Positions 8,897 through 17,177 of a stretch of DNA of 32,671 bases are shown piece after piece. The stretch is from the NCBI GenBank assembly GCA_902527485.1, contig CABZPB010000011.1, positions 1 through 32,671 on the forward strand, read 5' to 3'. The stretch is from an uncultured Pelagibacteraceae bacterium. Its GTDB lineage: Bacteria; Pseudomonadota; Alphaproteobacteria; Pelagibacterales; Pelagibacteraceae. The first letter of the stretch is position 1. Each line of letters begins with the position of its first letter. The notes beneath the pieces were generated by a model. The model had not been told where the DNA came from. It did no database searches and saw only the letters and a list, made by a program, of their open reading frames with translations. The translations under genes and the position numbers were made by a program.

Positions 8897-9370
8897 ATGA
8901 TCGAACAAATTTATAATTATTTTTCAATAGATATGCTCTACTATTGGGTAAATTTAGGAGTTCTCCCATTTTGGTTGATTCTAATTTTTTTTCCAACGTC
9001 TAATCTTTGCCGATATTTTGTGACTTCAATATTTCCAATTTTTATATTGAGCGGTGCTTACATATTTTTATTATATAAGTCTTATTTAAACTCGTATGAT
9101 TTTAATAGTAATTTTAGCCTCTATATGGGTATTGATGATACGACGGATTTATTTTCCAACAAAAATTTTCTTATGATGTTCTGGATACATTTTATATCAA
9201 TTAATTTATTTACTGGAGGTTGGATTGTAAAAGACTCACAAAAGTTTGTCATTAATAAATTCTTAATTTCAATACCACTCATCATTACTTATATAATCGG
9301 ACCATTGGGTTTATTAACTTATTGGTTAATAAGAATTTTCTATGCCAAAAATATAAGCTTATATGACTAA
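8897..9370 (+). CDS. ABA4-like (DUF4281) membrane protein
   Basis: 157 residues with four hydrophobic segments. The third region, FWIHFISINLFTGGWIVKDS, followed by IGPLGLLTYWLIR, matches the W.H....DLF.G.wi.rD...GP.GLL.Y pattern of the ABA4/DUF4281 family. The plant member is needed for neoxanthin formation; the bacterial role is not established. It overlaps the following DsbA-like isomerase gene by 8 bp, so the two form a unit. A weak TATAATAT box lies within the 28 bp separating it from divergent recX. Confidence 0.82.
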   Translation: MIEQIYNYFSIDMLYYWVNLGVLPFWLILIFFPTSNLCRYFVTSIFPIFILSGAYIFLLYKSYLNSYDFNSNFSLYMGIDDTTDLFSNKNFLMMFWIHFISINLFTGGWIVKDSQKFVINKFLISIPLIITYIIGPLGLLTYWLIRIFYAKNISLYD

Positions 9371-9941
9371 AAAAATTGATTTTTATTTTGATTTTATTAG
9401 TCCTTATTCATTTTTAGCACATAAAAAAATTATCAACTCTAATGATAGGATCAAGTTTAACTATAAAGCAATTCTGCTTGGTGGACTTCATAATTTAGGA
9501 GGCATTACTGCCCCCGCTTTTAATGAGAGAAAAATGAAAAATATGAAAAATGATTGCACTTTAATTGCTGAAAAAAATAAGATTGACTTTACTTGGAATG
9601 ACAAATTTCCGATTAATTCATTATATCTGATGAGAGGATATCTTTTTATAAATAATAATAAAAAAGATAAGTATTTTGATCTCTGTTTTGATGCTTATTG
9701 GAAAAATAACGAAGATATTTCAAATGGAGAAACTATAAAAAATATTTTATCGAGATGTGAAATAAATCATAATGATTTTGAAACAGGTATTAAAGATCAA
9801 AAGATTAAGGATGAGCTAAAAAATTTGACAAATATTGCTTTCAATAATGACATCTTTGGTGCCCCGACTTTTGTTATAAATAATAATTTATATTGGGGAC
9901 AAGATAGACTTGGGTATGCTTTAGATGAATTGAATAATTAA
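9363..9941 (+). CDS. 2-hydroxychromene-2-carboxylate isomerase family (DsbA/GST-kappa fold)
   Basis: 192 residues. FYFDFISPYSFLAHKKI at the N-terminus has Ser at the active position of the kappa-class fold, and FGAPTFVINNNLYWGQDRLG near the C-terminus carries the cis-Pro loop and the substrate-site WGQDR. Characterised members are glutathione-dependent isomerases of naphthalene breakdown, but most genomes carry paralogues of unknown substrate, so I would not infer aromatic degradation here. It overlaps the ABA4-like gene by 8 bp and ends with a 4 bp convergent overlap against the rhodanese gene. Confidence 0.88.
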   Translation: MTKKIDFYFDFISPYSFLAHKKIINSNDRIKFNYKAILLGGLHNLGGITAPAFNERKMKNMKNDCTLIAEKNKIDFTWNDKFPINSLYLMRGYLFINNNKKDKYFDLCFDAYWKNNEDISNGETIKNILSRCEINHNDFETGIKDQKIKDELKNLTNIAFNNDIFGAPTFVINNNLYWGQDRLGYALDELNN

Positions 9942-10321
9942 GTTATTTTAAATTTACTTTGTTTTAATGCTCCAAATCCTCCATCAATATGAGAGACTTT
10001 TTTAAATCCCATATCTTTTAAAGATTTAGCTGCGAGAGCTGATCTCATTCCACCAGCGCAAAATAAAACCATTTCTTTATTTAAATCTAGTTTGCCTTGC
10101 TTAAAATATGCACTCTCTGGATCAAGCCAAAACTCCAACATTCCTCTAGGAACATGATTTGAGTCATCAATTCTTCCCTCTCTCTCCAATTCTCTTACAT
10201 CTCTAATATCAATTAAGTTACACTCATTTTTAATAAATTTCTCAAAAGCTTCGTCAGTAGATATAGTCTTAATCTCTTTCAAAGCTTCTGCTACAAGAGT
10301 TTGGGATGATTTAATTGTCAT
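9938..10321 (-). CDS. Single-domain rhodanese-like sulfurtransferase
   Basis: 127 residues with one rhodanese domain. LIDIRDVRELEREGRI is the conserved entry motif. The active-site loop is FCAGGMRSALAA, with the catalytic Cys (near residue 88) and a following Arg-Ser, as in active single-domain rhodaneses. GFKKVSHIDGGFGALK is the C-terminal signature. It would carry a persulfide on Cys. There is no signal peptide, so it is cytoplasmic. It is divergent by 35 bp from the glycosyltransferase-like gene. A functional link to the persulfide dioxygenase-like gene 20 kb away is only a guess. Confidence 0.93.
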   Translation of the reverse strand: MTIKSSQTLVAEALKEIKTISTDEAFEKFIKNECNLIDIRDVRELEREGRIDDSNHVPRGMLEFWLDPESAYFKQGKLDLNKEMVLFCAGGMRSALAAKSLKDMGFKKVSHIDGGFGALKQSKFKIT

Positions 10322-10356
10322 TCTATTGTAAATATTTATATCATAAATAAAAAGAT

Positions 10357-11334
10357 ATGAAAAAGTTTTTCATAAAGATTTGTAAATTTTTTGGCCTCGA
10401 AATTATTGATCAAAATGAATTTACCTCTCCTACACTAAATAAAGAACTGAATGAAGATCTTTCAATTTTAAACCAAAAATCAATAGTGTTACCTATGGGG
10501 GAAGTAAAAATTACAAGAAAAGTAAATTCAATCCTTATAATTATTAGAGTTAATACAGAAATTGAAGTTTGGGATCAAAATAAAAGAAGATTATTCGAAA
10601 AACCAAAGGTAGAATATTCAATTCGATCAATAAATTCTTTAATAAAATCAATTAATCTTTGTCAAAAAAAATATACAGATTTAAAAATAAAGACAATAAT
10701 TCTTGATGATTCTTCAAAAAACGAAAATTTAAATAAAATAAAAGAAGTAATAAAAGATACAAATGTAGAGATAATTACCTTAAACACCAAAAAATTTGAA
10801 GCTAAAATTAAAAAACAAAAAACAGAAGAAACTTTTTCAAATTTAGCGAGTTTATTTCAATGCTTTGAGATTGGTAAAGATATTGGGGAAGACTTAATTT
10901 TCTTTATTGAAGATGATTATCTTCATTTTGACACTATGTTATCAGAGATGATTGCTACATATGAAAGGGTATCATCTCAATTAGGTAGAGATATTTTTAT
11001 GTGTCCCTCAGATTATCCCTATCTATATATGGATAATGAAAAAACGAATATTCTAATTGGAGATAAAAGACATTGGAGAACAATTAATAAGACTTTATGC
11101 ACTTTTATGACAAGCAAAAAATTATTAGATTTATATTGGCAAAATTTTTTAAAAAATTGTGAAGATCGTCATCATCCTTTTGAGAAGTATATTAATGAAA
11201 TTTACAAAAATGAGTTTTGTATATCTCCTCTAAAAAGTTTGTCTGTACATTTAACAAACATTAATTCAAGTTACGGTTTATCACCATTTATTGATTATAA
11301 AAAATTATGGGATGAGAATAAATTTGATGCTTAA
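10357..11334 (+). CDS. Glycosyltransferase-like protein (GT-A fold, family uncertain)
   Basis: 325 residues. ILIIIRVNTE... and KTIILDDSSKNENL resemble the start of a GT-A nucleotide-sugar domain. IFFIEDDYLHFDTM is a D-x-D-like metal site followed by a segment typical of hexosyltransferases that modify cell-surface polymers, and a late ...CEDRHHPFEKYINEIY segment may be the catalytic-base region. There is no signal peptide or membrane helix. The last 8 bp overlap the ATG of the bcp gene. The class is inferred from the DD motif and the overall pattern, not from a firm family match. Confidence 0.6.
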   Translation: MKKFFIKICKFFGLEIIDQNEFTSPTLNKELNEDLSILNQKSIVLPMGEVKITRKVNSILIIIRVNTEIEVWDQNKRRLFEKPKVEYSIRSINSLIKSINLCQKKYTDLKIKTIILDDSSKNENLNKIKEVIKDTNVEIITLNTKKFEAKIKKQKTEETFSNLASLFQCFEIGKDIGEDLIFFIEDDYLHFDTMLSEMIATYERVSSQLGRDIFMCPSDYPYLYMDNEKTNILIGDKRHWRTINKTLCTFMTSKKLLDLYWQNFLKNCEDRHHPFEKYINEIYKNEFCISPLKSLSVHLTNINSSYGLSPFIDYKKLWDENKFDA

Positions 11335-11797
11335 GGAGAATATCAAAGCTCCTGATATTAGATTACCTTCCACAGATAATACGGAGTATTTACTTAAAAA
11401 ATCGATTGGTAATTATGTAATAATATATTTTTATCCCAAAAATGACACTCCGGGTTGCACTTTAGAAACTAATGATTTTAATAAACTTCTTCCAAATTTT
11501 AGAAAGCTTAATTGTGAGGTATATGGTATTTCAAAAGACAGTCTTGAAAGTCACATTAAATTTAAAAAAAAATATAAAATAAAGTTCGATCTTTTATCTG
11601 ACCTAGATAAAAAAGTTTTAAAAAAATATAAAGTGTGGGGTAAAAAAAAATTTATGGGTCGAGAGTTTATGGGAGTAATCAGATCAACCTTTCTAATTGA
11701 TAAAAAGGGAAGAGTTTTAAAAATTTGGAACAACGTGAGGGTCAAAGACCACGCTAAAGAAGTATTGAACACACTTAAAAGGATAGCATGTAAATAA
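11327..11797 (+). CDS. bcp: Thiol peroxidase of the Bcp/PrxQ family
   Basis: 156 residues from the ATG at 11327. The track extends to a TTG at 11291, inside the previous gene, which adds residues without family counterpart. FYPKNDTPGCTLETNDF contains the peroxidatic Cys. Five residues later, where many Bcp proteins have the resolving Cys (CTxEAC), there is Asn, so this is either a one-Cys type or uses another Cys (KLNCEVYG, or the C-terminal IACK). It reduces H2O2 and organic hydroperoxides with thioredoxin or a small thiol. The ATG lies inside the end of the glycosyltransferase-like gene; a strong terminator follows 1-4 bp after the stop. Confidence 0.93.
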   Translation: MLKENIKAPDIRLPSTDNTEYLLKKSIGNYVIIYFYPKNDTPGCTLETNDFNKLLPNFRKLNCEVYGISKDSLESHIKFKKKYKIKFDLLSDLDKKVLKKYKVWGKKKFMGREFMGVIRSTFLIDKKGRVLKIWNNVRVKDHAKEVLNTLKRIACK

Positions 11798-11826
11798 AAA
11801 AGCCCCTCGAAGGAGGGGCTTTATTT
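11798..11826. terminator. Strong Rho-independent terminator, shared by bcp and amt
   Basis: An 8 bp perfect GC-rich stem (AGCCCCTC / GAGGGGCT, 11801-11820) with a GAAG loop is extended by A-T pairs. It is followed by TTTATTT on the plus strand and TTTTTTATTT on the minus strand, so it should act in both directions, ending bcp (plus) and amt (minus). It is by far the most GC-rich hairpin in the window. Confidence 0.93.
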
Positions 11827-11835
11827 AACTAACTT

Positions 11836-11895
11836 AGAGAGAGTTGAAAGGATCCTTCATTTAAATTATACAGGGAGTTAGAAGGATCCCTTTTC
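11836..11895. repeat. Two imperfect copies of a GGATCC-containing element in the amt 3' region
   Basis: AGAGAGTTGAAAGGATCCTT (from about 11838) and AGGGAGTTAGAAGGATCCC (from about 11872) are imperfect direct copies about 34-36 bp apart. Each core is nearly palindromic (AAGGATCCTT), so the two can also pair with each other as a long hairpin. They lie between the amt stop and the shared terminator. No T-run follows, so they are not a simple terminator. Confidence 0.5.
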
Positions 11896-11906
11896 TTTAT
11901 TAACAA

Positions 11907-13208
11907 CTAGTCGCGAATTGCGTATGCAATCACTCCTGTTTCAGTAACGTCTGTACCTTTAGTTTCAGCTTCTTTACTTAACCTGATACCAATAGTTGCT
12001 TTCATTAAGCTCCAAACAATCATAGCTACTACGAAAACAAAAACGTTAATTGAAATCACGCCTAATAATTGAGTTCCAAATGAAGTATCTGGATTTGTAA
12101 TCGGCACTGCTAATGTACCCCAAATACCAGCAAATAAGTGAGCCGGTATTGCTCCTACTACGTCATCAATTTTTAGAGAGAATAGAAGTTTAGTACCATA
12201 AACTACGATTACACCACCAACTGCACCAATTAATATTGCTGCTAATGGCGAAGGCATCAATGGTTCTGCAGTAATTGCAACTAATCCACCGATACATCCA
12301 TTTAACATTTGTACAACATCTGTTTTTCCAAAATTCAATCTTGTAACAGTTGCTGCAGCCATTACACCACCGGCTCCTGCTAAGAAAGTATTTAAAAATA
12401 TAGATGATACAGCGATCGCATCATCAGCTGTACCTATAGCTAATTGAGAACCACCATTAAATCCAAACCAACCTAACCATAAAATAAATACTCCTACAGT
12501 TACCAATGGAATTGAAGATGCAGCAAAAGGTTTTAGCGGTGCGGGTTGACCAGACTTAGTAAATCTTCCAAGTCTAGGACCTAACATTAAAGCGCCTGCT
12601 AGAGCTGCTGCTCCACCGGTTGAGTGTACAAGTGTCGATCCTGCAAAGTCTGAGAATCCAGCAGAAGCTAACCAGCCTCCACCCCACTGCCAACCCATTA
12701 CGATTGGATAAATAATTCCTGATAAAATTGCTGCAAATAAAAAGAATGGCCATAACTTAATTCTTTCAGCCAAAGTTCCTGATACAATAGATACAGTTGT
12801 TGCACAGAATACCATTTGGAAGTACCAGTCTGATCCATCTGCATATCCAGTGTCAACTGCACTAGCATCCGACCATGGAACAAAGCTACCAATATATCCT
12901 CCTTCAGGAATTCCATAAGCAAGATTGTAACCTACCATCCAGAACATTATTCCAGCAATTGATATTAATCCTATATTTTTTGCACAGATAACAGATACAC
13001 TTTTTGATGTAACCATACCTGACTCCAACATTGCAAATCCACAAGCCATAAAGAAGACTAGAAATCCACACATTAAAAATAGCAAGGTATTAAATATAAA
13101 ACCTATTTCAGCAGAGACTGTTGTTTCCGCCATAGCTGCACCACTCATGTTTAATAATAAAATTAAACTAACAAGCGGCACGCTTATTTTGTTAATTAGT
13201 TTTGTCAT
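11907..13208 (-). CDS. amt: Ammonium transporter, Amt/MEP/Rh family
   Basis: 433 residues. A cleavable-type signal sequence (cut near AMA/E, residues 26-28) is followed by 11 membrane helices. The twin pore histidines are in STLVHSTGG (His195) and IPAHLFAG (His357), equivalent to His168 and His318 of E. coli AmtB, and GWFGFNGGSQLA is conserved. It takes up ammonium at the inner membrane. No glnK/PII gene is adjacent, unlike the usual glnK-amtB pair. The 136 bp upstream gap to HU holds a palindrome and the HU hairpin. The gene is visibly richer in Ala/Gly codons than its neighbours, as expected for this conserved protein. Confidence 0.97.
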   Translation of the reverse strand: MTKLINKISVPLVSLILLLNMSGAAMAETTVSAEIGFIFNTLLFLMCGFLVFFMACGFAMLESGMVTSKSVSVICAKNIGLISIAGIMFWMVGYNLAYGIPEGGYIGSFVPWSDASAVDTGYADGSDWYFQMVFCATTVSIVSGTLAERIKLWPFFLFAAILSGIIYPIVMGWQWGGGWLASAGFSDFAGSTLVHSTGGAAALAGALMLGPRLGRFTKSGQPAPLKPFAASSIPLVTVGVFILWLGWFGFNGGSQLAIGTADDAIAVSSIFLNTFLAGAGGVMAAATVTRLNFGKTDVVQMLNGCIGGLVAITAEPLMPSPLAAILIGAVGGVIVVYGTKLLFSLKIDDVVGAIPAHLFAGIWGTLAVPITNPDTSFGTQLLGVISINVFVFVVAMIVWSLMKATIGIRLSKEAETKGTDVTETGVIAYAIRD

Positions 13209-13282
13209 AAAGACCCCTTCTGTTAAGAGGATACTTTTATTTTAATCGAAATGAATATCTAACGCTGATTGTGTAAATTTGG

Positions 13283-13299
13283 TATGCAGAATTTGCATA
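13283..13299. promoter_or_regulatory. 17 bp palindrome TATGCA-N5-TGCATA upstream of amt
   Basis: A perfect 6 bp inverted repeat with a 5 bp spacer lies about 75 bp upstream of the amt ATG, in the only long gap before it. The spacing suits a dimeric DNA-binding protein. The regulator is unknown. It also sits just after the HU 3' hairpin, so a role in RNA cannot be excluded. Confidence 0.35.
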
Positions 13300-13301
13300 T
13301 A

Positions 13302-13338
13302 GAAACAGCCTTAACGCGAATCTTGTTAAGGCTGTTTC
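13302..13338 (-). terminator. 14 bp perfect hairpin after the HU gene
   Basis: GAAACAGCCTTAAC and GTTAAGGCTGTTTC form a perfect 14 bp stem around a 9 nt loop, starting 7 bp after the HU stop on the minus strand. The sequence after the stem on the minus strand is TATATGCAAA, without a T-run, so it may act as an mRNA-stabilising 3' structure or an inefficient terminator before amt. Confidence 0.7.
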
Positions 13339-13344
13339 AAAAGA

Positions 13345-13620
13345 TTATTTGTTAAATACTTCTTTTAAAGCTTTAGCAGGTAAGAACTTAACTTTTTGTG
13401 ATGCAGCAATCTGAATCTGCTCACCAGTTCTTGGATTTCTTCCAACTCTAGCTTTTCTTTTAGCTACTTTATATGTACCAAAACCAGCAATTTTCACTGA
13501 ATCGTCTGCTTTTAAAGCATCTAAAATTGTGTTGGTAATTGTATCAAAAGTTCTCTCTGCATCAGCCTTACTAAGATTCAAAGCCCCAGAAATTTTGACT
13601 ACTAATTGTTTTTTGTTCAT
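13345..13620 (-). CDS. hup: HU family DNA-binding protein
   Basis: 91 residues, normal HU length. The N-terminal MNKKQLVVKISGALNLSKADAE helices are followed by FGTYKVAKRKARVGRNPRTGE, the HU/IHF signature with RNPRTG at the tip of the DNA-binding arm. It binds and bends DNA as a dimer. HU is favoured over IHF because of the KAxxVGRNPRTG arm and the single isolated copy. GGAG lies 6 bp before the ATG (CTCC at 13626-13629 on plus), one of the clearer ribosome sites here. A hairpin follows the stop. Confidence 0.96.
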   Translation of the reverse strand: MNKKQLVVKISGALNLSKADAERTFDTITNTILDALKADDSVKIAGFGTYKVAKRKARVGRNPRTGEQIQIAASQKVKFLPAKALKEVFNK

Positions 13621-13774
13621 TTTAGCTCCGGTTTTATTAGGTTAATTTCATTGTTGTCAAAAGTGTTGTTAAATCAAGACTTTTTTTAGTATTTCCTAAA
13701 AAGTTATACACAACATCTGGTGTGAACTTAAAAGTTGTTGATTTTATTAGGTTTCTAACCCTTTAAATGAATTA

Positions 13775-14887
13775 TTAATTGAGCAATCCTAAGTCTTTAA
13801 GGTCATTAAAAGTTGTGAAAAACATTAAAGATATCAGCAAAAATAATCCGATTCGAAAAAAACCTTCTTGTGTTTTTTGCGATAATGGACGACCTAACAT
13901 TTTTTCAAATGCATAAAACATTAAATGTCCTCCGTCCAACATCGGGATTGGAAACAAATTAACTAAACCAAGACTAATTGAGATGTATGCCATCATGCTG
14001 ATAAATGCCAAAACGCCGAATTCCGCTACCTGTCCTGAAATTTTTGCTATTCTAATAGGTCCTCCAAGCTGAGAGGTATCAGCCTTACCAAAAATCATTG
14101 CACCGATATATTTAAGAGAAGAAATACTCACATAGTAAACCTCATTAACTGCGTGATAAATTGATTGAGCAGGTCCCAATTTTACGTGATTAATTTCGTT
14201 ATTATACGCTCCTAATTTTATTCCAACTATCCTTTTATTAAGTTTATTTCCTAAATTATCTTCACCCAAAACCACATTTGGTTTTACTTTAAGGATTAAT
14301 TCATCGTAAGAACGTTTAATTTTAAAGTCAATTATTTCATCTGTAGACATAGTGATAAATTTGGAAACATCCATGATGCTTTCGACTTTATTGCCATCTA
14401 TTTCCAAAATTATATCATTTTGTTTTAGTCCCCCAACCATAGCTGGGCTGTCTTTCTGGACTTCATTGATTACAGCTGGTGTAAAATCTTTTCCAATAAA
14501 TGTATAAATTGAAAAGAATATCACCAAAGCTAGTAGAAAATTTGCTAAAGGACCACCAAATACAATTAAAGTTCTTTGATATAGAGGTTTTAAGATAAAT
14601 AATTTTTTTTGCTCTTCTTCATTATACTTTTCTAAAATCTCTTTATGGTCGGCTTGAGAATATACATTCCTATCTCCAAAAAATTTTACATAACCTCCAA
14701 GAGGTATCCAGCATATTTTCCATCTTGTACCCGATTTATCATTCCAGCCAAAAATTTCTTTACCAAACCCGATTGAAAAATCGGTAACTCCAACACCATA
14801 TTTTTTTGCAAAATAGTAATGACCATATTCATGTATAAATACAACAATTAAAATTAAAACAATAAAAGGTAAAATATAATCTAACAT
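13775..14887 (-). CDS. rseP: RIP metalloprotease RseP (site-2 protease)
   Basis: 370 residues. FIHEYGHYYFAKKYGVG in the first membrane helix holds the HExxH zinc site. The periplasmic middle has one clear PDZ domain (SPAMVGGLKQNDIILEIDG). The third zinc ligand is the Asp in LFPIPMLDGGHLMFY near residue 318. It cleaves membrane anchors of anti-sigma factors and remnant signal peptides. It starts 1 bp after the stop of the lactamase-fold gene. In many proteobacteria it lies between dxr and bamA; here its upstream neighbour is a hydrolase. Confidence 0.95.
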   Translation of the reverse strand: MLDYILPFIVLILIVVFIHEYGHYYFAKKYGVGVTDFSIGFGKEIFGWNDKSGTRWKICWIPLGGYVKFFGDRNVYSQADHKEILEKYNEEEQKKLFILKPLYQRTLIVFGGPLANFLLALVIFFSIYTFIGKDFTPAVINEVQKDSPAMVGGLKQNDIILEIDGNKVESIMDVSKFITMSTDEIIDFKIKRSYDELILKVKPNVVLGEDNLGNKLNKRIVGIKLGAYNNEINHVKLGPAQSIYHAVNEVYYVSISSLKYIGAMIFGKADTSQLGGPIRIAKISGQVAEFGVLAFISMMAYISISLGLVNLFPIPMLDGGHLMFYAFEKMLGRPLSQKTQEGFFRIGLFLLISLMFFTTFNDLKDLGLLN

Positions 14888-14888
14888 A

Positions 14889-15890
14889 TTAGTAATCTAT
14901 AATATCTGACATTTTGGAAATTTGTCCAATACTAAAAATTATCGCATCTTTTTTTTTAAATCCATATTTTTCAGCATTATCCTTAAATCTTTTAGGAGGT
15001 TCCATTATTGGTTCCAAAGACAAAACAAATGTTCCCCAATGCATTCCTAAAACTTTTTTGGTTTTCAATTCTCGTCCGATACTTAAAGCTTCCTCGGGAT
15101 TTGTATGATAAACAGATTTATCTTTGTAAGGCATTATTGGAAAAAAATTATACGCACCTATATTTATAATTGTAAGATCAATTGGTCCATACTTATTCCC
15201 CAGATATTTATAAATATTTCCAATTCCGGTATCGCATGCAAATAGTATTTTTTTTTTATTATACTCTATTAAAAAATTTCCCCATAAAGTTTTATTAGTG
15301 TCAGTTAAGCTTCTTTTTGACCAATGCACAGCTGGAAGAAATGAAATTTTTAAATTTTCATTGATCTTAATTTCATCATACCAGTCCATTTCATTGACAT
15401 CTTTATATCCATTAGTTTTGAAATATTTGCTAAGATTTAAAGGAACTAATACTTTTGCATCTTTGAAAGGAAATTTTTTTATGGTCATCATATCCTGATG
15501 ATCATAATGATTATGAGTAAGTAAAAATAAGTTAATTTTGGGTAATTGGTTCAATCTCAAAGCTGGATTTGTGAATCTTTTAGGTCCAAATATAAGTGGT
15601 CCTGCATTCTTAGAAAAAATGGGATCTGTAATTATGGTATTATTTCCCAATTTAATAATAAAAGTTGCGTGACCAATCCAACCAATATAGTCATCGTTTT
15701 TTAATTTTTCTAAATCTCTTAACACTTGATCTTTATTTAAAACGTGGCCATCAGTTACAGTCATATCTAGTTTTTTTTTTTCTTTATTAAATATTTTATA
15801 AGACCACTTTACATTAGGATCTATTTGAGGTGAGCCTTCAGGATTTCTAAATGTTCCATCAGGAAGATGGTGGTAAAGTTTTTTTTTCAT
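14889..15890 (-). CDS. Metallo-beta-lactamase-fold hydrolase (UlaG/NAPE-PLD-like)
   Basis: 333 residues. GWIGHATFIIKLGNNTIITDPIFS is the first strand region, THNHYDHQDM is the HxHxDH metal site, FACDTGIGN supplies the bridging Asp, and LGMHWGTF supplies the last His. The arrangement with the NPALRL segment after the first Asp resembles the RomA/NAPE-PLD-like group of Zn-dependent hydrolases, whose members cleave phosphodiester or lactone bonds. The substrate is unknown. It lies 2 bp downstream of tesA and 1 bp upstream of rseP. Confidence 0.88.
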   Translation of the reverse strand: MKKKLYHHLPDGTFRNPEGSPQIDPNVKWSYKIFNKEKKKLDMTVTDGHVLNKDQVLRDLEKLKNDDYIGWIGHATFIIKLGNNTIITDPIFSKNAGPLIFGPKRFTNPALRLNQLPKINLFLLTHNHYDHQDMMTIKKFPFKDAKVLVPLNLSKYFKTNGYKDVNEMDWYDEIKINENLKISFLPAVHWSKRSLTDTNKTLWGNFLIEYNKKKILFACDTGIGNIYKYLGNKYGPIDLTIINIGAYNFFPIMPYKDKSVYHTNPEEALSIGRELKTKKVLGMHWGTFVLSLEPIMEPPKRFKDNAEKYGFKKKDAIIFSIGQISKMSDIIDY

Positions 15891-15892
15891 CG

Positions 15893-16513
15893 TTAGTAAT
15901 TTTTTTTATTCTTTTTTAAAATTATCTTTTCTAATTTATTGCTAATAATAATTACTCCTTTATGATTCGGATGCATTCCATCGCTTAAATTAAGTTCAGC
16001 ATTCATAGCTACACCATCAAGTAAAAAAGGAATAAGTTCTAATTTATATTCTTTTGATAAATCTGAAAAAATCTTATCAAATTTTTTTTTATATTTTGAT
16101 CCATGCGAATTGGGGGCAATCAATCCAGTTAAAATGATATCGACATTTTTTTTCAGTGAAATTTGAATTATTTTTTCCAGATTATTTTTGGTTTCGCTCG
16201 GTTCAATACCTCTTAACATGTCATTAGCACCTAAACCTAAAATCATTAAATCTATCCCAGGCTCTGATAAAGTCCATTCTGCTCTATTTAGTCCTCCTGA
16301 TGAAGTGCTGCCTGACACACTTCCATTAATTACCTCTATATTGTAACCTTTAGATTTTAAGCTTTCTTGCAAAATGAATGACAAATGGTGCTGATTGGGT
16401 AAGCCATAACCTGCCATTATACTGTCTCCAAACAATACAATTTTTTCAATTGCATACGAGTTTATGGTCAGTAGACAGAGAACAATTATTTTAATAATAA
16501 AACTTTTATACAT
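15893..16513 (-). CDS. tesA: Arylesterase/thioesterase I TesA (SGNH/GDSL hydrolase)
   Basis: 206 residues from the ATG at 16511-16513. The track begins at a TTG 31 codons earlier, which would hide the signal peptide. The protein starts with a signal sequence ending near INSYA, followed by block I VLFGDSIMAGYG (Ser nucleophile), block III GANDM and block V DGMHPNHKG (Asp and His). It is a periplasmic esterase/lysophospholipase. It is divergent from a ybbA-ybbP pair, as in E. coli. Its ATG overlaps the ybbA ATG as CATG, leaving no intergenic promoter space. Confidence 0.92.
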   Translation of the reverse strand: MYKSFIIKIIVLCLLTINSYAIEKIVLFGDSIMAGYGLPNQHHLSFILQESLKSKGYNIEVINGSVSGSTSSGGLNRAEWTLSEPGIDLMILGLGANDMLRGIEPSETKNNLEKIIQISLKKNVDIILTGLIAPNSHGSKYKKKFDKIFSDLSKEYKLELIPFLLDGVAMNAELNLSDGMHPNHKGVIIISNKLEKIILKKNKKNY

Positions 16514-17177
16514 GAGTATTCTTCTTAAATTAAAAAAAGTAAATCTTAAATATAAAACTGGCAAGGATAATATAAGTGTATTGAATAATATTAACCTAAT
16601 TACCAAAAAAAAAGAAACTGTCTCAATAGTAGGTGAAAGTGGCTCAGGAAAAACAAGTTTAATAATGTTGGTGGGAGGGTTAGAGCGTGCAACATCAGGT
16701 AAAATATTTTTTCAAGGTCAGGAGTTAACTAAATTGAATGATGACCAAGTATCAAAGATTAGAAAGAAAAGTATTGGTATAATTTTTCAGTCTTTTTATT
16801 TAATTCCTAATTATACAGCTGTAGAAAATGTTGCTTTAACTCTTGAACTTAATAAATTTAAAAATCCTGAAAGAAATGCAAAAGAATTATTGGATAGATT
16901 TGGTCTAAGACATCGACTAAATAATTTACCAAGCCAATTATCGGGAGGTGAGCAACAGCGCGTAGCAATTGCAAGAGCAATTGCAATGAAACCTGAATTA
17001 ATTTTAGCTGATGAGCCAACAGGAAATTTAGATACAGAAAATTCTTTAATGATCTCTAAGATATTATTTAATTATGTCAGAGAAGAGGGTTCGTCATTAA
17101 TAATAGTTACTCATGACACAAAACTTGCAAATAAAACCGACAGAAAAATTAAAATTAAAGATGGAAAAATTAATTAA
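16512..17177 (+). CDS. ybbA: ABC transporter ATPase, YbbA/LolD type
   Basis: 221 residues from the ATG at 16512, which aligns with the start of E. coli YbbA; the track uses an ATG 16 codons earlier, inside antisense tesA. Walker A is VGESGSGKT, the Q-loop is FQSFYLIP, the signature is LSGGEQQR, Walker B is LILADEPTGN, and the H-loop is IVTHD. It powers the FtsX-like permease encoded next, with which it overlaps. In E. coli the same tesA/ybbAP layout occurs, with an unclear, possibly lipid-linked, export role. Confidence 0.92.
   Translation: MSILLKLKKVNLKYKTGKDNISVLNNINLITKKKETVSIVGESGSGKTSLIMLVGGLERATSGKIFFQGQELTKLNDDQVSKIRKKSIGIIFQSFYLIPNYTAVENVALTLELNKFKNPERNAKELLDRFGLRHRLNNLPSQLSGGEQQRVAIARAIAMKPELILADEPTGNLDTENSLMISKILFNYVREEGSSLIIVTHDTKLANKTDRKIKIKDGKIN

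Noticed and set aside
12698-12922. 74-residue ORF on the same strand in another frame of amt
   Set aside because: A shadow of the well-supported amt reading frame.
13281-13298. Sigma-54-like TGG...TTGC upstream of amt
   Set aside because: The GG to GC distance is two bases too long and the element points away from amt.
16514-16606. N-terminal extension of tesA to a TTG
   Set aside because: It would bury the signal peptide and run antisense through the ybbA start.
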